A stretch of DNA of 64,000 bases. Source: Hermatobates lingyangjiaoensis (taxonomy: Eukaryota > Arthropoda > Insecta > Hemiptera > Hermatobatidae). A model generated the notes under the pieces. It had not been told where the DNA came from and made no database searches. It saw nothing but the letters and a program-made list of their open reading frames with translations. The position numbers and the translations under genes were made by a program. Position 1 is the first letter of the stretch. Each line of letters opens with the position of its first letter. The stretch covers positions 62,001-126,000 of the forward strand of contig JAPFBL010000571.1 of assembly GCA_026182355.1 (NCBI GenBank), written 5' to 3'. Shown here piece after piece: positions 21,256 to 34,398 of this stretch.

Positions 21256-21281
<26 letters not shown>

Positions 21282-21299
21282 TTCAATAATATATCGACC

Positions 21300-21405
21300 G
21301 TTTGATAGAATAGGTGTGTTCTCTAATCGGGGTTCGGTCAATTTTCCAGGAGAGTTTGATTTTTTATCCTGGAAAATTGACCGAACCCCGATTAGAGAAC
21401 ACACC

Positions 21406-21412
<7 letters not shown>
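21300..21412. mobile_element. Short perfect inverted repeat, family J relative
   Basis: Arms of about 45 bp (TTCTCTAATCGGGGTTCGG and TCAATTTTCCAGGA with complements) around GAGTTTGATTTTTTA. (TA)n on both sides. Deletion derivative lacking any core. Confidence 0.65.
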
Positions 21413-21468
<56 letters not shown>

Positions 21469-22399
21469 GACCAACCACCAGCTACTCGCCAAGTCAACAG
21501 CTAGTCATCGGCCAGTATACAGGCCAGCAACATTTAATATATATGAGAAAAAATGCCGCAGGGAAGAATCAAAATGGAGAAAAATAAGCTCTGAGGCCTT
21601 TATATATATTACAAGTAATACATAGTAAAACATCTATACAGTAATTTCGTCTTAAATGAATAACCTATTATATATATATATGTATGTATTATTTCTAAAT
21701 AATGGAATATAAGTAATCTTACGTAATCCATCATTTTTTTCGAAGTAAGGATATATTGTTGAGTGTACTAGGTGGCATAGCAAACAGGAGGCATTACCGT
21801 TAGACTGACGTTATTTGCAGAATACGATGTAAAAGTGATTACGACTTTATCATTTTATCTTTATTTGATTTACTGTATTTATTTCTGTTGTGAAATTGTT
21901 TGCTTTACCCATTGTATGTCATCAATGAGGAATGCTTGTTGATGTCATATGATTTTGAGAGATTAATGTCTTAACAAGTTAAGTATATTTATAACAAAAA
22001 TACATGACGTAAATATTAAATATTGAATTTTGAGAATATTTCATTGCTAATAGCCATTATTATAAAGTGCCTACTTGTAAAAAGGTAGAAAGTCAATGAC
22101 CAAGTATAAACGAAATCAATGAACTTTTTTTTGAAATTCTCAAAAATATCAAGCAAATGATCTGGAGTTTTTATTGTTTTTTTGCTTAATATTTGTCAGT
22201 AATCTGTATAAATATAAATATTATTATATGTATAAATATGTATAAATATTATTGTATTTATATAAGTAAATAACATCGTATACGAATGGTTGAGCTTTGT
22301 TTTTTTAAGTATACATATGATAGATTTGCAAGTTTCAGATTATATTATATTATAATTCCCATCATGATTAAAGAAGGTGAAGGAGTTGTTTTGGATCTG

Positions 22400-22690
22400 A
22401 TTTCAGTCCAAAACTTTTTTCCCCTCATGTCGTAAACTAAGAAAGGCACAACTGGGTGGTTGGTTAGTCTGGGTCGACGCCTGAGGATAGAAAGCCAGCT
22501 TGTTCTCGCGCTGGTTGGTGACAGTCTGTTCTTATTTGTCTGATGTGGCTAACGCCTGTATTTGAGACTTTCTCTTCTGGGACTTGGTGAAGTGTTGGGT
22601 CCCTGGGTTGGGGTCTGGGTTAGGTTAGGGTGCAGTGGCTGTCCCTCGAGAGAACACAGATAGACCAAACATTAGCCTTTTGTGATACCA
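22400..22690 (+). mobile_element. LINE-like dispersed repeat fragment
   Basis: Shares CTAAGAAAGGCACAACTG, GTTAGTCTGGGTCG and the GTCTGTTCTTATTTGTCTGA block with 23700-24200. Non-coding. The copy at 23640 resembles the 5' UTR of invertebrate non-LTR elements. Confidence 0.45.
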
Positions 22691-22724
22691 CACAATAAAG
22701 ATTGATTCTACTTTGGGACTCATA

Positions 22725-22928
22725 AATATTGTCTAAATCAATTGTATTTAGAGTAGCGATCTTTAACGAGTACCTGACATCTTATAGGCTCGAGAATGAT
22801 TGCCTAAAGTCCTCTCCTAGACACGACGCTGAGATTTTTCTCACCTCTCAAGTCAATAAACCAAAGGGCAGAGTGGAATGAACCCCAGATCTACCAGTCA
22901 CGTTACCACTGAGCTACCATCTCCCCTT
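22725..22928 (-). mobile_element. tRNA-derived SINE (copy 4)
   Basis: Minus-strand copy: head (GTAGCTCAGTGGTAACGTG on the complement) at the right end, body GATCTTTAACGAGTACCTG at the left. Confidence 0.75.
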
Positions 22929-23639
22929 TCAACGCAATAAAATCTTTAAAATCATTTTCCAGTAGTTTTTTTTTTGGCCGCATCCAAAGGTATTCTTTTG
23001 TACTCTTGTTTGAAACTCAAATACAGTGAATATAACCAAAGAAGTACGAGACATCAAACGATTCCTGTTATAGTATTTAAGGTAGAAAATTTCTTCCAAT
23101 GGTTAATCAGCAAATAATTATTTATATGAGATATTTTAACCTAACAACAATATTATAATAAAGCAAACTAGTAGGATATATTTATGTAGAGACTCTTTAC
23201 CACATAACGAGAGATCAACCATTTCTTCATCGATGAGAAAAACAAAACAGTCCCTTTGAGATGCTTAGAGTGGGTTGAAAGGAGGTGGGTTTTCAAGATC
23301 TGCACTATCAAGAGCATAGAATGTTTTCAGAAGAGTGGCGTTAACTTTGTAAAAGATGACCAAAGTTTAAACATGAGGATAAAAAATGTAGAAGGAAATG
23401 TGGAGAAAAGAGAAATGAAGTTTAGAAGAACTTAACAGACAAAAAAAATGTGAGAGATAAAAAGGTATAGATCTGGAAAAGAGAATAATTTGTTTTTTTT
23501 TTTAGTTCCTCATAGGGGAGAAAATCTACCAGGGCTAATTAAGGTTCTCAGGGAGTTATCGTCGATCTGTGGGTGTGGAATTTTCAGCCATATAGAAGTA
23601 GGATGAAATGAAAATATGTTTAGATTGCCTATACTATGA

Positions 23640-24560
23640 ACCCCCCCGATGTGCCTTCACCTTGTCGTGGTGGGGGGGCTTAACACGCCTGGGGGGTTGT
23701 TCCCTCATGGCGTGAACTAAGAAAGGCACAACTGAGTGGATGGTTAGCCTGGGTCGGCGTCTGAGAGGCGTGGAAAGTACGCTAGTTTGAGCTCTGGTTT
23801 TCGACAGTTCGCCGTTAAAGAGTCAGATGTGACTAACAGCTGTATTTTTCAAGACTTCCATAGCGGATCTTAAAGGATGATTGTGTCCCTGGGTAGGTTT
23901 CATCGCATGGTAATTCTGCTCAGTATGCCCTGGACTGTGGAATCGACCGTTCTTTCTGCCTCGTGTGACATGCTAGCACCTGTCGATTTCAAGACTTATT
24001 TCTCTCTGTGGTGGCTCTACATTGGCTTTATCTGCTGCCTTGAGATTTTCACTGTTGAGCTGGTATCTGCGGTTGGAAAGTCTAAAAGTTGGAAACTGAA
24101 ATAACACAGTCTGTTCTTACTTGTCTGAGGAGGCTAATGTCTGTTTTTTAAGACTTTCTCTTGTGGGACTTGGTGGTTGTGTCCCTTGGTTGGGTCTAGG
24201 GGTCGTAGGTTAACTCAGCGCACCCTTGTCTATGAGATTGCCTGTCCTTTCGGCCTCATGTACCTATCACGTGTCTTTTTCAATTCTTTTTTTTTTCTAA
24301 CTGCAGTGACGTAACAACTGCTTTAGCTGTTCCTTTCAAATTCTCGTTCTTGGACTGATGTCTGCGGCTGGAAAATTTCTTCTGTCGCGCACTCGTTCAA
24401 GAGCTGGTTCCCAAACACCCCTTTTTTGCCTTTCCGGCTTGCATCTGTCTTTTCTAAAACTTTGTCTTGCTCCTCAGTAGGATACAGTACCTTTGGCTGT
24501 GTACCAGGCCCAAGACTTGTTAGGACGTTGCTGGTTGTGACTAGTTATATCGGACTTCGA
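23640..24560 (+). mobile_element. Probable non-LTR element 5' region
   Basis: Begins CGATGTGCCTTCACCTTGTC and CGTGGTGGGGGGGCTT, a start resembling invertebrate LINE 5' UTRs, and continues with blocks seen at 22400. No RT or endonuclease frame is visible. A 75-codon ORF at 23877 is not recognised. Confidence 0.4.
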
Positions 24561-25149
24561 TGAGGTAAGCGTCTGGATTCTTCTCCTTCCTTCTTATATC
24601 TTTTCTTGTAATCTCTGACTCCTTCACTTATTTACATATTCTTTCCTATTTATCTCAACTTCCTATTAACTTTTAGTTTTTTTTCATTCTTCACTATAAT
24701 TGTTTATGACTTATTTGATGAAGTAACCATCAATCTTATAGAGACTACAAGGCTTATGTTTAATGCTTTTTGTTGATATAGGTCGTGAAGCCCGCCTCCG
24801 TATAGTCTATCTTTAGCCTTTCACGACGACTGTCTCGTTTATCCCTTTTTTGAAGAAGAAGTTGGTTTCTCGAGAAGTGGCAAAAGAGCAGTACTTTAAA
24901 AAGCATCAACCTACTCACCTTAATCAAGCTATAACCGAAAGGCCCAGGTACGTATACGTATTTAAATATACTTGTATGTTAATGCCATATATGTTGTCTA
25001 ACTTTATTATAAAAAAGTAATATAACACAGTGTTTTATAATTGAATATTTTATTTAATATCTTATGAACGATAGAAAGGTTATCTTTTGTTGCAATGTCT
25101 CAAATTCATGATACATGTTTGGAACTTAACTGTACTAATCTGTTACACG

Positions 25150-25360
25150 ACAGTCAATGATCAAACCACAATAAGAAATGGGAAAACAAGACTAAGATCT
25201 TTCAACCGTAACAAGCGGTCTTCGTCAGAGTCAAAAACCCAACTGTTTCTGACGAAGACCGCTTGTTACGGTTGAAAGATCTTAGTCTTGTTTTCCCATT
25301 TCTTATTGTGGTTTGATCATTGATTGTTATTTCACGTGTTTATGTGAAAGCTTTTTAACG
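25150..25360. mobile_element. Inverted-repeat PLE-derived element, family D
   Basis: Arms nearly identical from TGATCAAACCACAATAAG inward. Cores 25190-25232 (minus) and 25249-25287 (plus) are separated by only about 16 bases. The plus core has lost the left half of stem I. No (TA)n is left at the right end, which runs into TTCACGTGTTTATGTGAAA. Confidence 0.7.
25190..25232 (-). ncRNA. Hammerhead ribozyme core, family D
   Basis: Stem I GACT/AGTC, CTGACGA, extra A, stem II GACCG/CGGTT around CTTGTTA, GAA, palindrome AGATCT, cleavable T. This is the consensus form of the commonest family in the window. Confidence 0.72.
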
Positions 25361-27095
25361 ACAGTATACCAGTGGTGCAAGATTGGTACGGTTAGATTTG
25401 AAATACTCTGTGAAGCGAAGAACATTTTTTGTTTAAGAATTATTCAAAATGTTGTCACTATTTAAGATCGTTTGAGCAACTTATGCTGGAAGGTTAAAAA
25501 TGACTGCTTTTAACTGCATACTAATTTTGTATTATTTTTGTTAATGATTTTGGACTAAATCACTATTATTTTAAAATTTTCACATATAGTACTCCTCCAT
25601 AAAGGAATTCCTCTCGCAATTCAATATTTCTAGGAATAAAAAAGATGAATCTCTCATTATTAATGTTTCAGAGCGTTCTTTTCTGGTTCTCAACTCAGTA
25701 TTCACTCAACAATCACTTGATTAGTTCTAGTCGTGAAAGATCATTTTATTTATATAAATAACTTTTAAAAACTTAATTTTAATCATTCTTGATGTCTAAA
25801 TACTATTTAAAGAAATCTGATTGGCGTCTTCAAGCAATTTTCAGTACTTAAAACTACAGAATCAAATTTTTGAAGTCAAAGCATTTTGTATAGAATAACC
25901 ACAATCCAACTCGCAGGAATTCTATTTAAACAAATTGAAATAATTTGAACTAAGGAATCTTAATTTCTTTTTTTTTTTTGTTTCATTTTTTTTTTATTTC
26001 AATTCATTTAAATTATTAAAAATATGTAGTTTTATGCTTTATTTCAGTTACTGCTTCCCTTATCTATTTTTTTTTTTAATTTTATTTTTCTTAAAATTAA
26101 AGAAAATTTTAATTTTAAATTTTTTTAAAAATATTCAAATATCTATGTTTTTCATAGATATTTTTTTTATTAATATTATTTTATATTATTATTATTTTAT
26201 AATATTTTATAATTATATATTTTTATAATATTATTTATTATTATTAAAAATTAAAAAGGTTTTTAATTTTTAATATTTCTAAATGTTACTCCTTCAGGTA
26301 TCTATTTTTTTATCATTTTTATTTTTCTTAAAATTAAAATTATTTGTAATTTTAATTTTTAATATTTTTAAAAGTTACTTCTTCCCATAGTATTTTTTTT
26401 ATTAATTTTATTTTCATTAAAATTAAAAACGTTTTTAATTTTTTTAATATTTTAAATCTTACTGTTTCCCATATCCATTTTTTTATCAATTTTATTTTTC
26501 TTAAAATAAGAAAAAAAATTTAATTTTAATTTTTAATATTTTTAAATGATTATTAAAAAAAAGGAGGCAAATTTTACTATTGGAGTCTAGGTAGATATAT
26601 AAAACATTAAGACAAGGTGAATAACGTTTGAAATTGGTACACCATGTAAATGTATAAGGTGAGCCGTTTTCAAACATTTACGATTTTACTATACGCCCTT
26701 TGATACTAAGAGTATAAATCCTTATAAATTAATTTATGTTCGATAGAATATTAAAAACAGAAGAAGTAGAAAATAGAGCTATATTTTTGTACTCATACCA
26801 TATATTTTACTATAGTTTCCTCTATGTTCACACCATACAATACTCAAGATATAATCTAGGATCCAAAAAAAAATTTATGTATAAAAAATATACTTTAAAC
26901 GTAATTCAATTTATACAATACAGTTATATAATTCAATTATATACTTTAAAAAATATAATTCTATATATACTTTCAAGGTAACAAACATGATTAATAAAAT
27001 TGGGAATTTTTAACTAATTTATTAGTGGTAACTTTAATGAATGGGAGTGCTCGATTAAATAAATAAAAGATATGTATACATATACATAATTATGT
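25360..27095. other. AT-rich DNA with T/A-run repeat block
   Basis: 25970-26570 is extremely AT-rich with a loose repeat of about 110 bp (TTTTTATTAATTTTATTTTC then AAAATTAAAA). No gene seen. Confidence 0.6.
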
Positions 27096-27345
27096 ATATA
27101 TGAGTTCAAGATTAACAAAGAGCAACACACAATGTAGGGAAACACACTTACAGACTCAAATTTTCGGGTAATCCGTCTTCAGGAGAAAAGAGAATGGGAG
27201 ACCAAGCACGTTGTAGACGCAACAGGCCGTTGCGTCTACCATTCTCTTTTCTCCTGAAGACGGATTACCCAAAAATTTGAGTCTGTAAGTGTGTTTCCCT
27301 ACTTTGTGTGTTGCTCTTTGTTAATCTTGAACTCGTATTGTGTCC
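27095..27345. mobile_element. Inverted-repeat PLE-derived element, family B2
   Basis: Arms of about 100 bp starting GAGTTCAAGATTAACAAAGA. Minus core 27155-27185 intact. Plus core at 27251-27281 has GAA changed to AAA. Confidence 0.68.
27155..27185 (-). ncRNA. Hammerhead core, family B2
   Basis: Stem I CTC/GAG, CTGAAGA, extra C, a short stem II (GG/CC), GAA, palindrome AATT, cleavable T. Confidence 0.6.
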
Positions 27346-28430
27346 AGTTTGGATCGTATTTCGTTTTATCAGTGAAGTAATTATGTATATACAAATACAT
27401 AAGCCTATATTGTTTGTATATATACAATGTTTTTCTTCCTTTACTCTATGGACACAAGTAGATATATATTTCTGGGTGTACAAAAACAGTAAACTTGCAC
27501 AAATTTTAATTGAAAGTTTTCTTTATACAAATATATTTTCTTTAACTCAATTCTTATTTGTATAATTAAGCACCTTTGTTTTGTAATATTTTTTCGTACA
27601 CTATATTTTTGGTGTTTTGACTAAACGAATACGAGTATATACCAGTTTTTTTTCCTCCGATTTTTTTTTTTACAAAGAAGTTATGTTTTGGCCATCTTTA
27701 TAATGAGATTAGAAGTACAGAAAATAGACGGATGTTTGCTTTTTACATTCATGTATATACTACATACAAATAGTGTATGCACCATTTAAATATATAATTA
27801 TCCATTGTGATTTTCCATTGTGGTTTAAACTTCATACAACTATATAATTCTGAGAAGAGAGGGAATATCTATTATCAATATATTAATTAAGCGATTACAG
27901 CAATATATATCTTATGACCAAATATATCGATTGTGCTTGTACATTAAGAAACAAAAACAAAAAAGAAACCACAAAAATCTTTCAAGAACTATAATTAATT
28001 GAAAATAAATCCAAACTTGTTCTAATTTCAATGAAAATTCTTTAAAAAATAAAATCCGAATAAAATATTATTATTAATACAGTCGAACAAACACTGCAGT
28101 TTTTGAAATGTAATTATTAACTATTTGCATAATTCAATTGAAGAAGGGGCTAGTAACAAAATGTCACGTTTTTTTTATTCACCGACTGAATTATATCTCA
28201 GTTAAGATTAATTTCTCTCCAGTCGACTTTTAAAAGACAAAGGGAATAATTTATGAACTAGAGATGAATTTTTTTCTCTCACTTTTTTATATTATTTTTC
28301 ATCAAATTTTACTATTTGATTATTTAGTAAATTCACATGTAATTTAAAAGTTTAAATATTTTTCACTGTTTTGAACCTTGATGTCAATTCAATTGGGCAT
28401 ACATTTACAAAGGAATGACTATATGTTTAA
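27345..28430. other. AT-rich DNA, nothing recognised
   Basis: About 1.1 kb without supported feature. Confidence 0.5.
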
Positions 28431-28790
28431 TACTATTTTTCTTTTTTATCGAGGTTTGGTCTAGCTTCAATAATACAACACCATTAAGCCGACGTTTCGT
28501 CTATATTTGTAGACATTTTCAGGGCTACATCAATACAGAATTTTAATTACAATAACATGAAACATAATTATATTACATTATTTAATTAATATACATAATT
28601 ATCTTGGTATTTTTCTATAGTGAGGAAACAACTACATAACGGTTTGTGTTCAAATCAGCTAGTGTGCTGCCCTAGTCGGCTTAGCCTTTGTAACGAAACG
28701 TCGGGTCAAAGGTGTTGTATTATTGAAGCTAGACCAAACCTCGATAAAAAAGAAAAATAGTGTTAAATATATGTAGTCGAGATAAGGAAA
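28430..28790. mobile_element. Inverted-repeat PLE-derived element, family I relative
   Basis: Outer arms share TCGAGGTTTGGTCTAGCTTC and complement at both ends. Minus core 28488-28524: stem I GCC/GGC, stem II GTCTA-type, GAA, ACGT, cleavable C, but box CTGAAAA (G8 to A). The plus core near 28680-28715 is eroded. Confidence 0.65.
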
Positions 28791-29479
28791 ACATTCGATT
28801 ATATGTTTAATACTTTTAATATTTTAAATGCATTTATTTTAACAAATTAGTGTTTTTGTATTTTCGAACCGGTTTGGCGATGAATTAAAATATTCTAGAT
28901 AATTATTTAGAATCTTTCCTGTATTTTCCGTTTAATTTTGATGTTGCATTACACTAAGTTGCACCACTCGTCAAAAAAGCAAAAAAAAAATATTTTCTTT
29001 TTTAAAGAAAAAACTTTCACAAAGGCGGAAAATTTGATGATTTGATGAGATTATGAATAAAATGCGTATTTGCTGATTTCTATTTTGGTCTCTTTTTGAT
29101 TGGTTTAAGGTTTTATTTGACACCCACATCGTGGAAGGAAATAGGAAGCTGCTTTCAGACTTTCAAAGGCAAGTGATTTCCTTTTTTCAATCATGAAAAT
29201 CCGACTCTGGGGGCTGACAAAATATTTAGTTGTGTTACCAATGTTTTTTTTCAACGATTACAAGGCATCATTTTAATAATGTTGTAGCAACTTTGACGTA
29301 GTTAGATTCCTCCTCTAACCACCTCACTTGCCTTTGCAAGTCTGAAAGCTGTTTCCTGTTTCCTTCTATGATGTGGGTATTGAATAAAACCTATAACCAA
29401 TAAGAAAGGTATCAAAATAGAAATAGAAATAGAATAGCATTTTATGATATTAAAATCATTCATTTTATTCATGACCTCA

Positions 29480-30030
29480 TCTGATTTTCCTGAATAAGCG
29501 AGAGAGATTGAGATCGAGAGATGGAGGGAGAGAGAGATAGAGAGTGAGAGGGAGAGAGATGGAGGGATGGAGAGTGGGAGTGAGAGGGAGAGAGATGGAG
29601 GGATGGAGAACGGGAGTGAGAGAGAGAGATGGAGGGATGGAGGGAGAGAGAAATAGAGAGTGAGAGGGAGAGAGATGGAGTTATGGAGAGTGGGAGTGAG
29701 AGGGAGAGAGATGGAGGGAGAGAGATAGAGAGGGAGAGAGATGGAGGAATTGAGAGTGGGAGTGAGAGGGAGATAGATGAAGGGATTGAGAGTGGGAGTG
29801 AGAGGGAGAGAGATGGAGGGATGGAGGGAGAGAGAGAAGGAGAGAGATGGAGGGATGGAGAGTAGGAGTGAGAGGGAGAGAGATGGAGGGAGAGAGATGG
29901 AGGGATGAGAGAGAAAGTAAACCGTGGGTGTCAGACAAACGAAGACAGTGAGAGCGAGCAAGAGAAAATAGAAAAGAAGGTAGAATACAATAAGGAAAGA
30001 AGGAAAGAAACAGAGGGAAAGAGAATAAAT
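29480..30030. repeat. Polypurine (GA-rich) tract 1
   Basis: About 550 bp almost purely A/G on the + strand, built from GAGAGGGAGAGAGATGGAGG and GATGGAGAGTGGGAGT units. The long minus-strand Ser/Leu/Pro ORF here is a by-product. It lies just downstream of EcKL gene 2. Confidence 0.9.
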
Positions 30031-30039
30031 TTTCTGCTT

Positions 30040-31430
30040 TTCTTGCTTTCCACCCTGTAAATGCTCTGAGGCCTTACATTTTATATCATCAGATAGCAAA
30101 CAATGTAAAAACAAAGAAGATAATTTTTGAAAAAACATTAAAAATTAATTTTCATTACCTTCCATCTGCATAACTTATATGTTACCTTCTTAGTTTTTAC
30201 TTTTTTCTCTGATGACATAGAGTGAAATCAGAGCATTTATTTTTGTTTTTCAGTTTTATTGTGGTTTGATCTACTATTTTCTAGACAGCCTGGCTGACTG
30301 TTTACAGTTTTAGACACTCAAAGTTTATTTTACATATACTCGTATGCTATCGTGATTTGGTAATTCAGGCTTAGTCATGCTTTTGAAATTATTGCCATAA
30401 ACATACCATTACTCATGGTAATAAATTACACTGAGAATCCATTAGATCTATTACAACTATAATATTAAACTATTTAGTAATTAATCTTGTACAATATTAA
30501 TTAATTTTTGATATCTTTGGGTTTTAGTAACCGGGAGCAACATTACAGCCATATCTCGGTCCTCGAACGACTCAGGACTCGTACAATTCAGAATTTGAAC
30601 AAAAAATTACAGATTATTTAACTTCCGTTGTTAAATTCCTAACATCTAATTAAATTCCGTTCTTAACTTATTAAAAATTTCCATACTTGCGCGAAATAAG
30701 TTAAGAACATTTTTTCGCTTCGTTTGTTATAGAAATGTTGGTACACTCAAGATAAGTAGAGGAAAATACAATGGCGTTTATTCATCCAAATAGAACAAAC
30801 TCCAGAACTTTGTTGAACTTTATCACCCAGATAATCTAAATATAAGCTTAATATATGTTGTTGTAGATTAATGTCAAAATATTTTAGAAATAATCGCTTT
30901 CTAGTTTTGGAATGGATTAAATTTATTTAAAATATTTCAAAAAGAAAAAACTCGTTTTGGAACTCTTACAATTTTAGGTTTTCGAACGGCTTTCTGAAAC
31001 GGATTATGATCGAGAACGAATGTGTAGCTATAAATGAACTACCGATTTATATTTCGGGAGTATAGGCTTTCTCTCTCATTTTCTAGCTGCGTAATATATC
31101 TTTTTCTGCATATTTATCTTAATTTTTTTCTAATCTTATGTGTTTCCGATAGTCTCATTCTTTCTATCCTTTTCTCTGACTCACATTTTAATTCGTTCTC
31201 TTACTCTCTCTCTCACTCACTCTCTCTCTCTCTGTAACATAACTCTCTTTCGTTCCCATATTGCATATCATTCTCGCTTCCATCGTTTTGTCTTTTGACT
31301 TTTATATACTTTTTTCACTCACTTCATCTCCATCTTGTTATCTATATTCTGTCTCTTATTCTCTCCTTACTGAGTCAATATCTTCCTCTAACTCACTCAC
31401 TCACTTTCCGTTATTTTCCCACTTAGCAAT
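30040..31430. other. Region 3' of EcKL gene 2, no gene seen
   Basis: AT-rich, with a (CT/CA)-rich run at 31195-31240. A polyadenylation site for gene 2 is expected here but I could not single one out. Confidence 0.45.
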
Positions 31431-31435
31431 GTACT

Positions 31436-31838
31436 TTAAAAAATTTGTTTAAAAAGTTGTTTTTCATTGAAGTATTCAAAATTAACTGTAAGTCTTTCCT
31501 TTGGATTTGGCCTCAAAAACCATTCGACTTGGTAAAAATCAATTGGTTCACGTTGAAAGTCAGCAGCAGTTGGTTCTGTCAATTCGATATTGACAATGCA
31601 AGCTGATATAAAGTTTATCAACATTATTTCATCTACAGTAGATCTCACTTCCTCAACAGTAGGTATGGTTGAAACAGGACCATTAAACTCGTGTATTGTT
31701 CTACAATAAGAATCTTGATAGAGTTTAAACAGCTCCAGTTCATGTTGTATTCTTGTTTTGGGCTCCATGTTCATATACATGATATAGGAAAAGTCAAAAC
31801 AAAAACTGCTAAAAAAAGCCATTTGAAAGTCAATGAAT
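31436..31838 (-). CDS. EcKL gene 2, C-terminal exon (DFQ motif, stop)
   Basis: Last coding exon, 403 nt including TAA at 31436-31438. Acceptor TGATTTTCAG. The first base completes an Arg codon (AG|A). It starts FIDFQMAFFSSFCFDFSY: DFQ is the metal-binding Asp motif that follows the HGD loop in this family, and the Asp-Phe-Ser-Tyr segment fits the usual 'DL.yf'. The rest is the helical C-lobe (HELELFKLYQDSYCRTI) ending near residue 135 of the exon, with no stop or frameshift. The family's usual length of about 400-420 residues fits the five exons of this gene. Confidence 0.85.
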
Positions 31839-32069
31839 CTGAAAATCAAGATACAAAGTTTAGAATAAGGATAATGTTATAGCTAACTTTAAAAAGCTGT
31901 CATCTTCCCTTAATAATTAATAAAACTATAATAATGCATTGAATAATTCGTTATTATAATTTAAATCATTCACTTAAAGTCTCACTCTCTATCAGTCTAT
32001 CCTTCTCTGTCTCTATGAATTAATATATTTCTCTTTTACTCTTATGTAAGAGTCAGACAAGTCGTGAGG

Positions 32070-32726
32070 TAAAGTAATGAAGAACAACATAGAGGGAAAG
32101 AAAGGGAGTGAGGAGGAGAGGGAGGGAAGAGAGAGAGGGATTGAGAGAGAGAGAAGGATGAAGAGTGGGAGCGAGAGAGAGTCAGAGAGAGGGAAACGGA
32201 GGCGAGGAGAGTGGGAGAGAGATGGGTGAGAGAGAGGGAGATGAAGGGGAGAGGCAGGTAGAGAGAGAGGGAGATGGAAGGATGGAGAGTGGGAGAGGGA
32301 GGGAGAGGAGAGGGAGATGGTTGGACAGGCAGGTAGAGAGAGAGGGAGATGGAGGGATAGAGAGATATATGGAGAGTGGGAGAGGGAGGGATGGAGAGTG
32401 GGTGAGGGAGGGAGAGGATAGAGAGATGGTGGGACAGGCAAGTAGAGAGAGGGAGATGGAGGGAGAGGTAGTTAGTGAGAGAGAGAGGGAGATGGAGGGA
32501 AAGAGAGAGATATATGGAGAGTGGGTGAGGAAGGGAGAGGAGAGGGAGATGGAGGGACAGGCAGATAAAGAGAGAGGGAGATGGAGGGATGGAGAGTGGG
32601 AAATGGAAGGAGAGTCAGGTAAAGAGATAGAGGGACATGGAGGGATGGAGAGTGGAAGAGGGAGGGAGAGGAGAGGGAGATGGTGGGACAGGGAAGTAGA
32701 CAGAGGGTGGTGGAGGGAGAGACAGT

Positions 32727-32766
<40 letters not shown>

Positions 32767-33125
32767 GGATGGAGAGTGGGAGGGAGAAGAAAAGAGAGAG
32801 GGATAGAGATTAGGAGTGAGAGGGAGAGAGAGTTATGGAGGGGTAGAGAGATATATATGGAGAGTGGGAGTGAAAGGGGTAGAGAGATATGGAGGGATAG
32901 AGAGAGATATATGGAGAGTGGGAGGGAGAAGTAGAGTGTGATACAGAGTGGGAGGGAGAAGGAGAGAGAGATGGAGAGTGGGAGGGAGAAGGAGAGAGAG
33001 ATGGAGAGTGGGAGGGAGAAGGAGAGAGATGGAGGGATGAAGAGTTGGAGTAAGAGAGAGAGAAAGGAAACGGTAGTGTCAGACATACGAAAACAGTGAG
33101 AGCGAGGAAGAGAAAATAGAAAAGT
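32070..33125. repeat. Polypurine (GA-rich) tract 2
   Basis: About 1.05 kb of A/G-rich repeat with units GGAGATGGAGGGATGGAGAG and GGGAGGGAGAGGAGAGGGAG. ORFs on both strands are by-products. It lies in the intron between the HGD-loop exon and the DFQ exon. Confidence 0.9.
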
Positions 33126-34398
33126 AATATTCATTTTATAATCATAATCAATTTTTCTATTGGTCGCGACGTTTATCTTTATGATTCATAATAAAAATAA
33201 TAAGGAAGGAAAATAGAGGGAAAGAGAATAAAAGGAATGTGAGAAAGAACTGGGGGAATGGAAGCGGAGGGGCGTGAGAAAGAGTAAGAAAAGAAGAATG
33301 TGTGAAGGAGTAAAGAGAGGGAAAGAGAAAAGAGAATGGTGAAGGAAAGATAATTTTATACCATACATTACATCAAAAAATAACAACTTGAAAAAATTCT
33401 CAAGAGTCTCTCATCTCATATATTGCTTTCCTTAAACTGTACAGACTCATAACATATAACCACGTTATAAGAAACTGAATTTCTTAAATTAAATTGATGT
33501 TGCTTACTTTCCTTCAATTTTTTTTATCACTTGACTAACTTCAATAAATCTTTTTAAAATATCAAGAATATTTTAAATAATTACTCACTGCATTTTATAA
33601 AAGAACCTTTATTATATACATATAATAAATACATATCTACTTTCAATTTAATATTATTTATTGTTATAATACAATATAGTAATCAAAACAATTACCTATA
33701 TGCATTAAATAATACTTTAAAATATTTAAATTAATGTATAATGAAATAATATAATAAATAAATTAAAAAAATACTATAAAGAATATGTAAACATTTCGTA
33801 CAGTTTTAACCTTAAAAATATTGCAATCGCAAGGTACTTCATGAAACTGACAAACCGACAGACTGAAATTTGTCTAAGGGTGGATTCGGTTTCTTTAGTG
33901 TATAAACCGTAAAGATAACTTGAAATGAGTCAGTTCTAAGCAATGTACAGATAAAACCTTTTTTTTATTTATATAGCTCTTCTATAGGATTGACTTAATA
34001 CGGCAAAAAGATTTAATTTAAAACAAATTAATAATTGAAAAAATAAGAAATATTCTACAAAATGTGTAATTAGTTCATGTAAATCCAAGTTGGAACATGC
34101 TGCAATAAATAATAAAATAAACAAAAATTTAAAAAAAAGTAGAAGCATTAAAAAAGAACTAAAGAATGCCAGTGTTTTAATTAAAACTATATTACTGTTT
34201 ATACTTAATTCATGATGAAAAACATCCGTGATAACAAAGAATATTAAGACTTTGTTGTTAGGAGTTATGCTGAACGTGATAAAATATTAATTAACAACGT
34301 TGATAATACTTCCATACTAAAGTTAACGCTTTCATTCATTAAATATCTAGTTTTCGTATAACATTTTTATACTTTTATAATATAGAAAAAGTAATATA

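Noticed and set aside
29302..33134. Long Ser/Leu/Pro and Arg/Glu/Gly ORFs of 137-278 codons
   Set aside because: They arise from polypurine repeats, which lack stops on both strands. Composition is purely that of the repeat.
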